64,000 nucleotides of DNA from Planococcus citri (Eukaryota; Arthropoda; Insecta; Hemiptera; Pseudococcidae): positions 23,250,001 to 23,314,000 of the forward strand of contig NC_088679.1 in assembly GCF_950023065.1 (NCBI RefSeq), given 5' to 3'. Numbering within the stretch: position 1 is the stretch's first letter; each line of letters opens with the position of its first letter. Below, in pieces: positions 46,801 to 56,722 of the stretch. The translations under genes were made by a program, and so were the position numbers. Under the pieces are notes generated by a model that saw only the letters and a list, made by a program, of their open reading frames with translations, was not told the origin of the DNA and did not search any database.

Positions 46801-48395
46801 TTGAATTTTTGTAGTTTTTTCATTATCCTGACGGGTATGATTTTTTTTTTTCAAGTTTTTCGATGATTTTCTCGGAATTTCCATTGGCGAAGTTTTTCCA
46901 GTTTTTTACCTAAATTTTGACTGCATTTTTTTTTTATTTTAGCATTTTTTCTTGAGTTTTATACTTTTAAAAACAAATGATTTTTTTTGCTCACATTTTT
47001 GTGGAATTGTGATTTTTTTCATCCAAAAAATCATGATTTCATTTAAATTTTGATATTTTTTTTTCGAGAAGGGAGAGAAGCTTGTTCACGATTTTGATGA
47101 ATTTTTTTTTTGTTTTTATTTTCATATTTTGTGATGGATTTTTCTGCACCTTGATATCTTTTATTCGTCGATCCCTCTCTCTTGTCCTCTTCCCTTCCAG
47201 TTATGAGGGACGGTCGGAAGGTCCTCTGGAATTCCTCTCTTTGAATATTTTTTTTCAAGTTCGAATTATTTTTCTCTGTTGAATCCGCTCTCCAGTTTTG
47301 CTAGAAATTTTTCGATGATTTTGCTCAAAAATTTTTCGATTCATTTCCGAATTTAATACCTAATTTTAATTCTCGCGAGTTCTCTGTTCTGAATTCTTAA
47401 TGATTGAATTTTCGAGAGTTTTCTATTTTCATCATTTCCAAAATTTTGTTTTGAATTCTGTTGATTTGTTTTTATTCCTAATTTTTTTTTTTTTAATTTC
47501 ATTTCGACGAAACCTTTTTTCTTGAATGTTGAGATTTTTATAAAATTTTCTCTCAATTAAGCCCCAAATTTTAGTAATTTTTTCTGCTTAAATTTTTGCG
47601 AAATTCCCCTGTTTACTTACAGATTGTTTCCCGAGTTTTTGAGAGTTTTTTTGGACTTTGAGACTTGAAGAATTATTCTTTTGAATTCTCATAGATTTTA
47701 TTTTCCAATTTTTCGACGATTTTCCCCGAAGCTTCGTGTTTTCTTTTGTGTATAAATTTTTGTGAAGTTTTTGCAATTTTATAGTTAAATTTGATGAGTT
47801 TTTTTTTTCAATTATTGCGATGAGTTTTTTCTTAAACTTTGGTGCTTTTACTTTAATTTTTTCGGTGGAGTTATTCTATTTTCAATCGTTTTTTTTTTTT
47901 CAAAAATGGTTTTTATTCGAATTTCGAGGTTTTTATGTTTTTTTTTTTTTTTTTTTTTTTTGAAAAAAACTGCTATCAAAATTTTTGTTACGTTTTGAGT
48001 ACAATCCCTGTTTGGATATGGCTTGATTTGTTTTTTTTTCCTCAGTTGTAGCTATGGAGAAGTACAGTTCCAATGATATTTCCGGTGTTGTTATGGAATG
48101 GATGAGAACGAAGGCATATAACTCGAAAAGAATCCCTAAAAAGAAGATAAATCCTACCACACCGAAAAAACAGCCTACTCCGAAAAGAAATCCTACTCCG
48201 AAAAGCAAGCAAAGAAATGCTACACCGCAGAAGGGAAAAACGCCATCGAAAGCGCACGCACGCCATCATTCTACGAAATTGAAACGTCTTCAAAGTTTCC
48301 GGAGTCGCATGGCTGCAAACATATCGAATTCTGCAGATGTTACAGTTCCAGATGAGGTTCCAGAATCATCGAGTTCAGCACAGTCGACTTCTTAA
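43821..48395 (+). CDS. five-exon DUF4806-domain protein, 347 aa
   Basis: Coding exons are 43821-44028, 44114-44293, 45849-45994, 46100-46259 and 48046-48395. All introns are GT-AG, phases 1, 1, 0, 1, and the spliced length is exactly 348 codons with stop. The start is the ATG just after an acceptor at 43816. Residues 1-68 are a compact N-terminal module (VVIQYI, VVAVPENWI). About 70-135 is an acidic linker and a helix likely to coil (YEAVLKELKKQRKFLEAIYH). 153-245 fits DUF4806: LPFKTVTNFIE, LRNFGGTTKEDFV, then NFTGK. 257-347 is a basic tail with KINPTTPKK, PTPKRNPTPK and TPQKGKTPSK. DUF4806 has no known catalytic activity. The (T)P-K tail resembles AT-rich DNA-binding (S/T)PKK tails. The same orientation, 1.1 kb after the transposase, suggests it is the second protein of that transposon, perhaps a TnpA-like end-binding factor. 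That role is inference. Intact splicing argues that it is or was recently functional. Confidence 0.85.
45090..45520 (+). repeat. degenerate tandem repeat in intron 2
   Basis: About four units of 115-130 bp. Each has AATCAGTACCTAC/CAGTCCTACTC followed by a CATGCGTCA-like element, TTTTTATCATT/TTTTAATATTTTG and a GGAAGGAGGGGGAGG-type purine block. Confidence 0.55.
46370..48045 (+). repeat. T-rich intron 4 with degenerate short repeat
   Basis: Most of this 1.8-kb intron is pyrimidine-rich on the coding strand, built of loose variants of TTTTTCTTGAATTTTCGCGA with few AG dinucleotides. It ends in a 21-23 nt T run near 47940-47960 and the acceptor CCTCAG at 48045. Lys/Asn-rich frames on the minus strand here are shadows of that composition. 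Confidence 0.6.
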
Positions 48396-48450
48396 TTATA
48401 GGTTTTCGTGGTATGGTTAATTTTTACTACTTCTCAAACTCGCGCGCGAC

Positions 48451-48456
48451 AATAAA
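48451..48456 (+). terminator. AATAAA poly(A) signal of the DUF4806 gene
   Basis: 56 bp after the stop codon at 48395. Confidence 0.65.
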
Positions 48457-49121
48457 GGTACAGACATGAGAGGAGCACGAGTGTGAACCTGTGAAGGCAA
48501 TCGTATTCGAGTTATACTTAACGAAGCACGTATGAATATCGAAATTGTTTCCGCAGTGATGGGCGATTATTAATCAGCCTAGAAAATAATATCTGAGCGT
48601 TGACAGAAATATTCATTTATTTTCTTGTCAAAGCCATCAGAGGCAATTTTTAAATTTTGATAATGCTCGCACTCATCTCATGCTCATACCTTAAGTTAAT
48701 TTTTAATTTTTCTTATTCTCCTACAGTCCTCGAACAATGTTGGTCCTCTTAATGTTTAAAGCTTATAGTAATTTTAAGAAATGAAAAAAAAAAAAAAAAT
48801 TGAACTGCAAACTCTGAAAATTTTTGAAAAATGTTGATGAAATCTTGAAATGAGTGATTCGGCAGCTACAAAGAAAAGAATTTTTTAGATCTTTTTACTT
48901 ACACATTTTGACAAGTCACTTTTGATAAAGAGTAAGACAAAAATGCGAGTATAGTTTTTGAGGGGAGGTGGTGCTAATAGTAGATGTAATTTGTTTAGGG
49001 ATTAGTTCAGAAAATGTGAGCGCAGGTGTCGCGTTCTTTTGCGATTCACGTTATGTTCATAGTGGATTCAGGGGGGGGGGGGTATACGTTATACACTGCA
49101 CAACGTAGTCCTCCAGCGAAT
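48457..49121. other. intergenic, nothing recognised
   Basis: Flank downstream of the DUF4806 gene, with a 12-G run at 49071-49082. I looked here for a transposon terminus and found no CACTA-like end. Confidence 0.4.
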
Positions 49122-49124
49122 TAA

Positions 49125-49281
49125 AGGATGGGCTATACTGAACTTGACCGTAAACTTATTCCCTAAACTTAAGAATAAGACTGGTTTATACTGAACTTAA
49201 TGTACGTTAACATAAAAGTTGTCTTTGTTCAACTTCTAGGATTAAGTTTAAGGTTACGGTTAAATTCAGTATAGCCCCTCC
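49125..49281. mobile_element. MITE with TTAA flanks
   Basis: AGGATGGGCTATACTGAACT and the inverse of TTCAGTATAGCCCCTCC form the ends of a 157-bp foldback flanked by TTAA (49121-49124 and 49282-49285). The flank matches piggyBac-type target choice, but the TIR was not recognised as that family. Confidence 0.75.
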
Positions 49282-49301
49282 TTAATTGGGTACGATTTTT
49301 C

Positions 49302-49450
49302 GATCAGTATATTCCCTCCCTCTCCTTTCAATTTATTGGAAGTATATTTTTAAAATTTTAAAAACTGAATCATAATCTGTACATACATAAGTACATATAG
49401 ACACATATATATTTCAATTACCAAATCTATTAAAACGAAAAATAGCGCGA
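49302..49450 (+). repeat. direct copy of the left arm of the 52976 palindrome
   Basis: TATATTCCCTCCCTCTCCTT, then TACATACATAAGTACA and AACGAAAAATAGCGCGAA, recur at 52977-53134 in the same orientation, 3.7 kb away. Confidence 0.8.
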
Positions 49451-49808
49451 AAAGAAATTTGTCGGCCAAAAAATCAAGTGTCAGCGAAACGATAAATTAT
49501 CAAACAATCAAAATAAATTTGCACACAAAAAACAAATATATCTTGAGTATTTAAACAAACGAATTTCCAGAAAATTCACACGACGAATAGAAATTTTGAT
49601 GGGTACGTAGAAGTACTGAACAAAAAGTGTATTTTTCAAGAAGGCAGGAAATATTTAACACCTATTAAATTAATTGAAAAATTATGCAAAATCTAAGAGA
49701 ACATACATCTAATTCAACATTTGTGAGTCGGCATCACACGATTCTGGATCCGCCATTACACGAGGAATCATAAATGTGTTAGGCAGTTACTCGTATGTTA
49801 CCACTCTT

Positions 49809-50570
49809 ATGGGATTTTTGACGCGAACGCGTGTAGAAGGGAAACCCTTAGTTTTCGTGCTTCAAAGCAGATATTTGGGATGTAGCCCTATTCTTACAAA
49901 ATGAGCGTTAGTTTTACGTTCTACAGTTCAGTGAAGCGAGGAAAATGAGAAAAGTGCAACGCAAAATGAGGGTATAAAATTGGCACAACAGGAAAATTTC
50001 TTGAAAATTTTTAGTCTCTTTAGTTTTTTGCATACCTCGGAGAGCCATACATCTTAGCAAAAATCTGGTGACATTATTTTGAAATAGAATTAAATTCTCT
50101 ACAATTTCGTTGATTTGAAATTTTTTGCTAGGACGCACATCCCTGAAGTTGAAGTAACACGTTGAAATTTTTTTCTAGGATTTTACTCATGTTACTCAAA
50201 CTTCAAAGACGTACAGTTTTGAAACTAAGCGTCCTAGAAAATAATTTCATATCAACGAAATTGTAGAGAATTTAATTATACTTCAGAATAATGTCATCAG
50301 ATTTTTGCTAGGATGTATGGCTCGTCCGATTTATGCAAAAAACTAAAGAGACTGAAAATTTTCAAGACATTTTCCGGTTGTGTCAATTTTATACCCTCAA
50401 TTTGTGTGGCAATTTTCTCATTTTCCCCACTTCACGGAACCGTTGAACGTAAAACTAACGCTCATTTTGTAGAGGAAGAGTATAGGGTTACATCCTGTGT
50501 ATCTGCTTCAAAGCAATAAAACCGACAGGACAGTTTTCCTTCTACACACATTTGCATCGAAAATCCCATA
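49809..50570. mobile_element. long foldback element, arms about 330 bp
   Basis: TATGGGATTTTTGACGCGAA at the left is inverse to AAAATCCCATA at the right. Inner matches include CAAAATGAGCGTTAGTTTTACG (first 20 bases exact) against its inverse at 50448-50470, and GAGGGTATAAAATTG against CAATTTTATACCCTC. The core GAATTAAATTCTCTACAATT/CTAGGA is shared with the 50.6-52.9 kb MITEs and the 2911 element. Non-coding. Confidence 0.82.
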
Positions 50571-50642
50571 AATAATTTGAATTGAAATCTGAAAAAATTG
50601 AAATATAATTAAAATTACCTAATTAAAATAAATAAGTACCTA

Positions 50643-51057
50643 CAGAGTGGCTAAAAAGTTAGTGTTGATTTTCATATTTCAAAAAGTGTTGGTTTTTTGT
50701 AAAAAAAAAAATTGAAATTCAAGCATCCTAGAAAGAAACTAATGACATTACATTGATTGGAAATTCAATTTTCTGCAATTTTCTATGACATTATTTTGCT
50801 GTATAATGCATTGTTGGGCTTCCAGATCGATTTTTATGAAACTCAGTTTGCAAATTTTGAGTTTCATAAAAATCGATCTGGAAGCCCAACAATTATATAG
50901 CAAAATAATGTCCTAGAAAAAATTGCAGAAAATTGAATTTCAAATCGACGTAATGTCATTAGTTTTTTACTAGGATGCGGTTTTTGATTTTTTTTTACCA
51001 TAAACTAAAGCTTTTTGAAATGTGAAAATCAGAATACTAACTTTTTAGCCACTCTGT
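50643..51057. mobile_element. CAGAGTGGCTAAAAAG MITE, copy 1
   Basis: TIR CAGAGTGGCTAAAAAGTTAG and its inverse CTAACTTTTTAGCCACTCTG, flanked by TA on both sides. 415 bp. The centre is a second inverted repeat (CTTCCAGATCGATTTTTATG). A TA duplication suggests Tc1/mariner-type mobilisation. Confidence 0.88.
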
Positions 51058-51218
51058 ATAAAAAAAACTATGTTATTAAAATTTAAATTATAACTAATTC
51101 ATTCATTTTTTATTGTTTTGGTCGTCATTTTCCAGTATAATACTCATTGATAGATGAGTTACAGCCATTTTTGAAGATGTATATTATGAAGGTAATTTTT
51201 TCCCCCAAAAAATAAGTA

Positions 51219-51633
51219 CTGAGTAGCTAAAAAGTCAGTGTTGATTTTCGTATTTCAAAAAGTGTTGGTTTTTTGTAAAAAAAAATTGAAAACCAAGCAT
51301 CCTAGAGAAAAACTAATGACATTACATCGATTGGAAATTCTATTTTCTGCAATTTTCTTTGACGTTATTTTGCTGTATAATGCATTGTTGGGCTTCCAGA
51401 TCGATTTTTATGAATCTCAAAATTTGCAAATTGTGTTTCATAAAAATCGAACTGGTGGCGGAACAAAGCATTATATGGAAAAATGATGTTGAGGAAAATG
51501 GTATAAAATTAAATTTCCAATTGACATAATGTCATTAGTTTTTTACCAGGATGCGGTTTTTGATTTTTTTTTTACAAAAAACTAAAGCTTTTTGAAATGT
51601 GAAAATCACAATACTGACTTTTTAGCCACTATG
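51219..51633. mobile_element. CAGAGTGGCTAAAAAG MITE, copy 2
   Basis: Ends CTGAGTAGCTAAAAAGTCAG and the inverse of CTGACTTTTTAGCCACTATG, TA on both sides, 415 bp. The central part reads CGAACTGGTGGCGGAACAAA where copy 1 has a simple inverse of its left half. Confidence 0.88.
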
Positions 51634-51810
51634 TATGAAAAAATAAATATAAATAAGTAAATCATGCGAAATTTGAACCGATCCAAGTCGTTTTGGCCGT
51701 GAAATCATCCGAAATTTGAATCGTTCCATGTCGTTTTGGTCGTCGTTTGCCCGAATAGTACTCGTCAATAGAATGATGAATTTCAGTTATTCAGCGCAAA
51801 AAAATGAATA

Positions 51811-52224
51811 CAGAGTGGCTAAAAAGTCAGTGTTAATTTTTGTATTTCAAAAAGTGTTGGTTTTTTGTAAAAAAAAAATTGGAAACCAAGCATCCTAGAG
51901 AAAAACTAATGACATTACATCGATTGGAAATTTTATTTTCTGCAATTTTCTTTGACATTATTTTGCTGTATAATGCATTTTTGGGCTTCCAGATCGATTT
52001 TTATGAATCTCAAAATTTGCAAATTGTGTTTCATAAAAATCGAACTGGAGGCAGAACAAAGCATTATATGGAAAAATGATGTCGAGGAAAATTGTAGAAA
52101 ATTAAATTTCCAATTGACATAATGTCATTAGTTTTTAACTAGGATGCGGTTTTTGATTTTTTTTACCAAAAACTAAAGCTTTTTGAAATGTGAAAATCAG
52201 AATACCAACTTTTTAGCCACTCTG
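51811..52224. mobile_element. CAGAGTGGCTAAAAAG MITE, copy 3
   Basis: Ends CAGAGTGGCTAAAAAGTCAG and the inverse of TTTTTAGCCACTCTG, TA flanks, 414 bp. The interior is very close to copy 2. Confidence 0.88.
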
Positions 52225-52445
52225 TATAAAAAAAAAAACTATGTTATTAAAATTTAAATTATACCTAATTCATTTATTTTTGATTCGAAATTTGAAGCGA
52301 TTCATGTTGTTTTGGCCGTCGTTTTGCAGTATAATACTCACTAATTGATGAATTACAGCCATTCTGCAGAAATTTTAACTGATTCGTGTGTTTTTTGAAG
52401 ATGTATATTATGAAGGTAATTTTTCCCCCAAAAAATAAGTAAGTA

Positions 52446-52861
52446 CTGAGTAGCTAAAAAGTCAGTGTTGATTTTCGTATTTCAAAAAGTGTTGGTTTTT
52501 TGTAAAAAAAAAAATTGAAAACCAAGCATCCTAGAGAAAAACTAATGACATTACATCGATTGGAAATTCTATTTTCTGCAATTTTCTTTGACATTATTTT
52601 GCTGTATAATGCATTGTTGGGCTTCCAAATCGATTTTTATGAAACTGAAAATTTGCAAACTGTGTTTCATAAAAATTGAACTGGAGGCGGAACATAGCAT
52701 TATATGGAAAAATGATGTCGAGGAAAATGGTATAAAATTAAATTTCCAATTGACATAATGTCATTAGTTTTTTACTAGGATGCGGTTTTTGATTTTTTTT
52801 TACCAAAAACTAAAGCTCTTTGAAATGTGAAAATCAGAATACTAACTTTTTAGCCACTCTG
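52446..52861. mobile_element. CAGAGTGGCTAAAAAG MITE, copy 4
   Basis: Ends CTGAGTAGCTAAAAAGTCAG and the inverse of TTTTTAGCCACTCTG. The left flank is TA and the right flank is TG. 416 bp. The spacer before it (52230-52445) duplicates the spacer before copy 2 (51057-51218), so copies 2 and 4 arose by block duplication rather than independent insertion. Confidence 0.88.
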
Positions 52862-52975
52862 TGTAAAAAAAATAAAAATAAATATAAATAAATAAATAAT
52901 CAGAAATTTTAACTCTTTCCATTTATTTTCTACATTCGAAAACAAAGCACCGAGATACGCATTTGCCTTATGACC

Positions 52976-53660
52976 CTCGTATATTCCCTTCCTCTCCTTT
53001 CATTTATTGAAGGAATATTTTTTTAAATTCTAAAAATTTAACCATAAGATAGTTTGTACATACTTACATAAGTACAAATGTACATAAACCATTATTTTAA
53101 TTACAAATTGTATTGAAACGAAAAATAGCGCGAAGACATTGCAAATAAGCCACACCTGTAATTCACTCCGGATATTATGTGCAAATAGGGTTATCTTTCA
53201 CTTTGGCTATCGAAATCTGGTATACTTACTCGATTTCAAATTGGAAAATTAGGTATACACAAACCATTAGCCAATCAGTTTTAGAGAACGAAAAAATGTG
53301 GTTGTCTAATGGTTTGTTTATACTTACCTAATTTTCCAATTTGAAATCGAGTATACCCGATTTTGATAGGCAAAGTGAACGCAAACCTTATTTGCACATA
53401 ATATCCGGAATGAATTACACGTGTACCTATTCGCAATGTATTCGCGATATTTTTCATTTCAATACAATTGGTAAATAAAGTATGGTTTATGTACATTTGT
53501 ACTTATGCACATATGTACAAATTATCCGAAAGTTAATATGTACATTACAAAATGTACAAAAAGGATTTTTTTTTTAAATTAAAATTTCGAGGACCTTCAA
53601 TTCAAAAAAATATACCTTCAATAATTGAAAGCTTCAATAATGGGGGTATGACGAGATCGA
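52976..53660. mobile_element. 685-bp palindrome
   Basis: Left arm 52976-53275 and right arm 53295-53660 are inverse copies. CGGATATTATGTGCAAATAG pairs with ATTTGCACATAATATCCGG, and TTTCAAATTGGAAAATTAGG with CCTAATTTTCCAATTTGAAA. Further out, TACATAAACCATTATT pairs with ATGGTTTATGTAC, and ATTGAAGGAATATTTTTTT with AAATATACCTTCAAT. A direct copy of the left arm's outer half lies at 49302-49450. Confidence 0.85.
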
Positions 53661-54420
53661 AAAATTGTATCTAAGTATTAATTAATTCGCTTGACTGCGT
53701 CGCGCTGTGTATGACTATACCCACCAGCCAACTTCCGAACATAACGTGAATATCTACCTAGAAAATCTTTTCTCTAGATGGAAAATCAGACCTACCTGTT
53801 TTTACTTTTTTTTTTTTTTTTTTTTTTTAATACTTAGGTATCTACATATTTTATTTTCATCAACTTTTGTGCTATCAAATTTCAACTGATTTTTTCGAGA
53901 CATTTTGTGAGAAATGTTTTCCATTCATCCTTAAAATCATCATATCTTTGTTGATCGAATTTTTTCCTATCAAGAGTAGTGAAATTTTAGACGACGCTTG
54001 AAAAAATACGAGCACCATTTGAATAGAAATATTGATTTTCTACCAATTTCTTTCTGGAAATACACAAAATTTGTTGAAATATAAAATACCCAAATAAAAA
54101 AAAAATGATTTTTGAAACTGCAAAACTTTTTTTAAAAAAAGAAAAACGATAAAATTGACGTGAAAGTTTTCTAATTTCGGTCCAATTTCGTGAAGTTTGT
54201 TGAAATACTCATCTCAAATAATACCTGAAAAAAATGTAAAAACCTTTAAATACATCTCTACTTTTACTCAGAAAACAAAACAACCATAATCACCGTGGAA
54301 TAATTTTCCTCTGACAGCTTTGGAATTCATTTTTGTTGTAATTAATAAGATTCAGTGGCATTATGACATACTACCCGAGTGTGCGATTTTGAGCGATTTT
54401 TTCTAGGTACTTGTTCTGAG
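53661..54420. other. intergenic, nothing recognised
   Basis: AT-rich with a T run of about 22 nt at 53807-53828. No gene or element. Confidence 0.45.
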
Positions 54421-54845
54421 GTTATCAGTAATTTTTATTCATTATTGTTAAGTTTTTGTTCCTTTTTTAATTATGTATAAATGTAAATTTCGAAATATTC
54501 GCAATTGTTCCTTTTTTTTAATTTTTTGTCGAATTTGCATAATTAAAGTGGAATTCTAAGGTTTGAATATTAATATCAGTAATTTTTATTCATTATTGCT
54601 AAGTTTTTGTTCCTTTTTTTAATTATAAACTTTGAAATATTCGGAATCGTTCCTTTTTAGATTTTTATTAAATTTTTCGTCGATTTGCGCGATTGAAGTG
54701 GTATTCGAAGGTTTGAATATCGATATCAGTAATTTTTATTCATTACCTATTGTGAAGTTTTTGTTCCTTTTTTAAATTATAAATTTTGAAATATTTGGAA
54801 TCGTTCTTTTTTATTGAATTTTTTGTCGAATTCGCATAGTATGTT
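54421..54845 (+). repeat. three-unit tandem repeat, period about 150 bp
   Basis: ATCAGTAATTTTTATTCATT recurs at about 54425, 54575 and 54725. Each is followed by AAGTTTTTGTTCCTTTTT, GAAATATTCG and AATTTTTTGTCGA. Confidence 0.85.
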
Positions 54846-54972
54846 TGATGTAAATTTGCAATTCATTGTGAGTACATCAATTATACGCCAATGTTGCGAG
54901 GAGTATTTCCGATGTAATTTTGATGTATGAACTATTGCAAATGTACTCTTTAAAAACGTCTGCATTGAGAGT
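54846..54972 (-). repeat. fragment of the 286-bp unit
   Basis: GAGTACATCAATTATACGCC, TTGCGAGGAGTA and CTCTTTAAAAACG match the 21.8-24.1 kb satellite in its minus orientation (GAGTACATCAATTATACGCC, then ACGACGAGTA, CTCTTGAAAAACG). Confidence 0.75.
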
Positions 54973-55146
54973 GGCCCATCGCCTTAAATAAGCAATGTAT
55001 CACTGCGTACTGACGCTTCAAAAACGTCAACATCGTAATTTTATCGTTTGAGCATGATATTTCCATCATGGAAATGTAGTTGAGTACATGGTATTTTAAT
55101 ACATATCCTTACATGAGTAGAAGTTTAATGTGCAGTGAATAATATC

Positions 55147-55218
55147 AAGGTGATGGCTGCATGCTCTAGATGATGGACTACTGAACCAAAGGTCCTGGGT
55201 TCGAATCTCGGTCGAGGC
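55147..55218 (+). repeat. tRNA-like/SINE-like promoter segment
   Basis: TGGCTGCATGCTCTAGA resembles a pol III A box and GGGTTCGAATCTC a B box. The T arm (CTGGG-TTCGAAT-CTCGG) folds with two G-U pairs. The anticodon arm keeps only 3 of 5 pairs and there is no matching acceptor stem. So it is a tRNA-derived relic or SINE head, not a functional tRNA. Confidence 0.4.
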
Positions 55219-55429
55219 AAAAAATTTCGTAAGTGTACAAATTTGCAAAAATTAATAATAATTTAATATCTGTTTCAGTTACCTTGGAGTGAAAGGAAAA
55301 TCAATTCCCACCCCTCCCCCTCTGAAAGTGGTTCATGCAAACCCCTCTTCAAGTGACAGAAATGTGTATAATTGGAGTTGAAACTATGGGCATACAGTGG
55401 TTTAGACGTCAGTTATACCATGGTTTTTG

Positions 55430-56722
55430 GATATTTGAAATCCCTTTTTCGATAACGTTTATGTGACGTTTTAATAGCGCATATACCGGCATAAAACGAT
55501 GGTAAAATTGTTAGAATTTTGAGGGTTTTTTCATCGTTTCTACTGCAATTTTACGTTGCAATTGATGGCGCGGAATCACAGTTTTACGTTAACGTATGTT
55601 TGACATTACACTGCCGTTTCACTGACATATTTTCAGTGTTCTGAAGCGAAATTTATATGTATAATACGCCGGCGTATAGTAGCAATAAGACCAGCGTAAT
55701 TGTAATGATTCATTTGTAGTTTTTACTGCAGATTCACGTTGAGACATACGGCATTAGAATGGTAGTTTCGCGATGACATATGTTCAACGTTTTACTGACA
55801 CACCGACTTACGCATATTCAGCGTACAAAAGCAATAATTTTCTAGAGTATAATGGTGGTAAAACTGTAGAAGTCATGATGGATTTTTTGCCGTTTTCACT
55901 GCAGATTTGCGCGAAATTGATAGCATAGTTATAGTTTTAAGATGACGCAAGTTTGACGTAACACTGTCATTTTCACCCACATATTTTCATCATGCAGGAG
56001 CAAAATTTGAAGGTGGTAATAAGCCGACGCATAATGATGGTTAGAGTGGCGAAATTTCGATGGTTTTTTCGTTGTTTTCGCCTCAAATTTACGCTGAAAT
56101 ATACAACTTCAAACTGACGCACTGACCAACTTATTTTCATCGAGCAAAAGCGAAATTTATGGGTGATAATACGCCCACGTATAATGGTGGTAGGATTGGC
56201 AAAATTTTGATGGTTTGTTGGTTGTTTTTATTGCAAATTCACGCTGTGATATACAGCGTTAAAGTAGCGTATTGACCATCATATCTTAGCGTGCAAAAGC
56301 GAAATTTATGGGTGATAATACGCCGACGTATAATGGTGGTAGGATTGGCAAAATTTTGATGGTTTGTTGGTTGTTTTTATTGCAAATTCACGCTGTGATA
56401 TACAGCGTTAAAGTAGCGTATTGACCATCATATCTCTAGCGTGCAAAAGCGAAATTTATGGGTGAAATTACGCCGACGTATATTATTAGTAGGACAGGCA
56501 AAATTTCAATGGTTTGTTTGTCGTTTTTTACTGCAGATTTACTCTTGAATATTAAGCATAAAAATAACAGTTTTGCGACAGCGTATGTTTGACATTTAAC
56601 TGACGTATTCACTCACATATTTTCAGCGTGCAAAAGCGAAATTGATGGGTGATAATACGCTGACGTATAATTGTGGAAAACCAGGCGCATCATTGACGTA
56701 TTATCGTCGTAAATTAAGCGTC
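55430..56722 (+). repeat. tandem array, period about 145 bp
   Basis: Units carry GCAAAAGCGAAATTTATGGG, TGATAATACGCCGACGTATA, ATGGTTTGTTGGTTGTTTTT and CACGCTGTGATATACAGCG. Two adjacent units near 56150-56440 are almost identical; the others are degenerate back to about 55430, giving roughly eight to nine units. The right border is GGTGCCTCACGGGTA (56714-56728), inverse to the TACCCGTGAGGC left border of the 286-bp array. Confidence 0.82.

Noticed and set aside
48054..48395. Separate 113-codon gene starting at ATG 48054
   Set aside because: It is in frame with and completes the spliced DUF4806 gene, and an acceptor lies just upstream at 48045.
55147..55218. Functional tRNA gene
   Set aside because: The T arm is acceptable, but the acceptor stem does not pair and the anticodon stem is broken.
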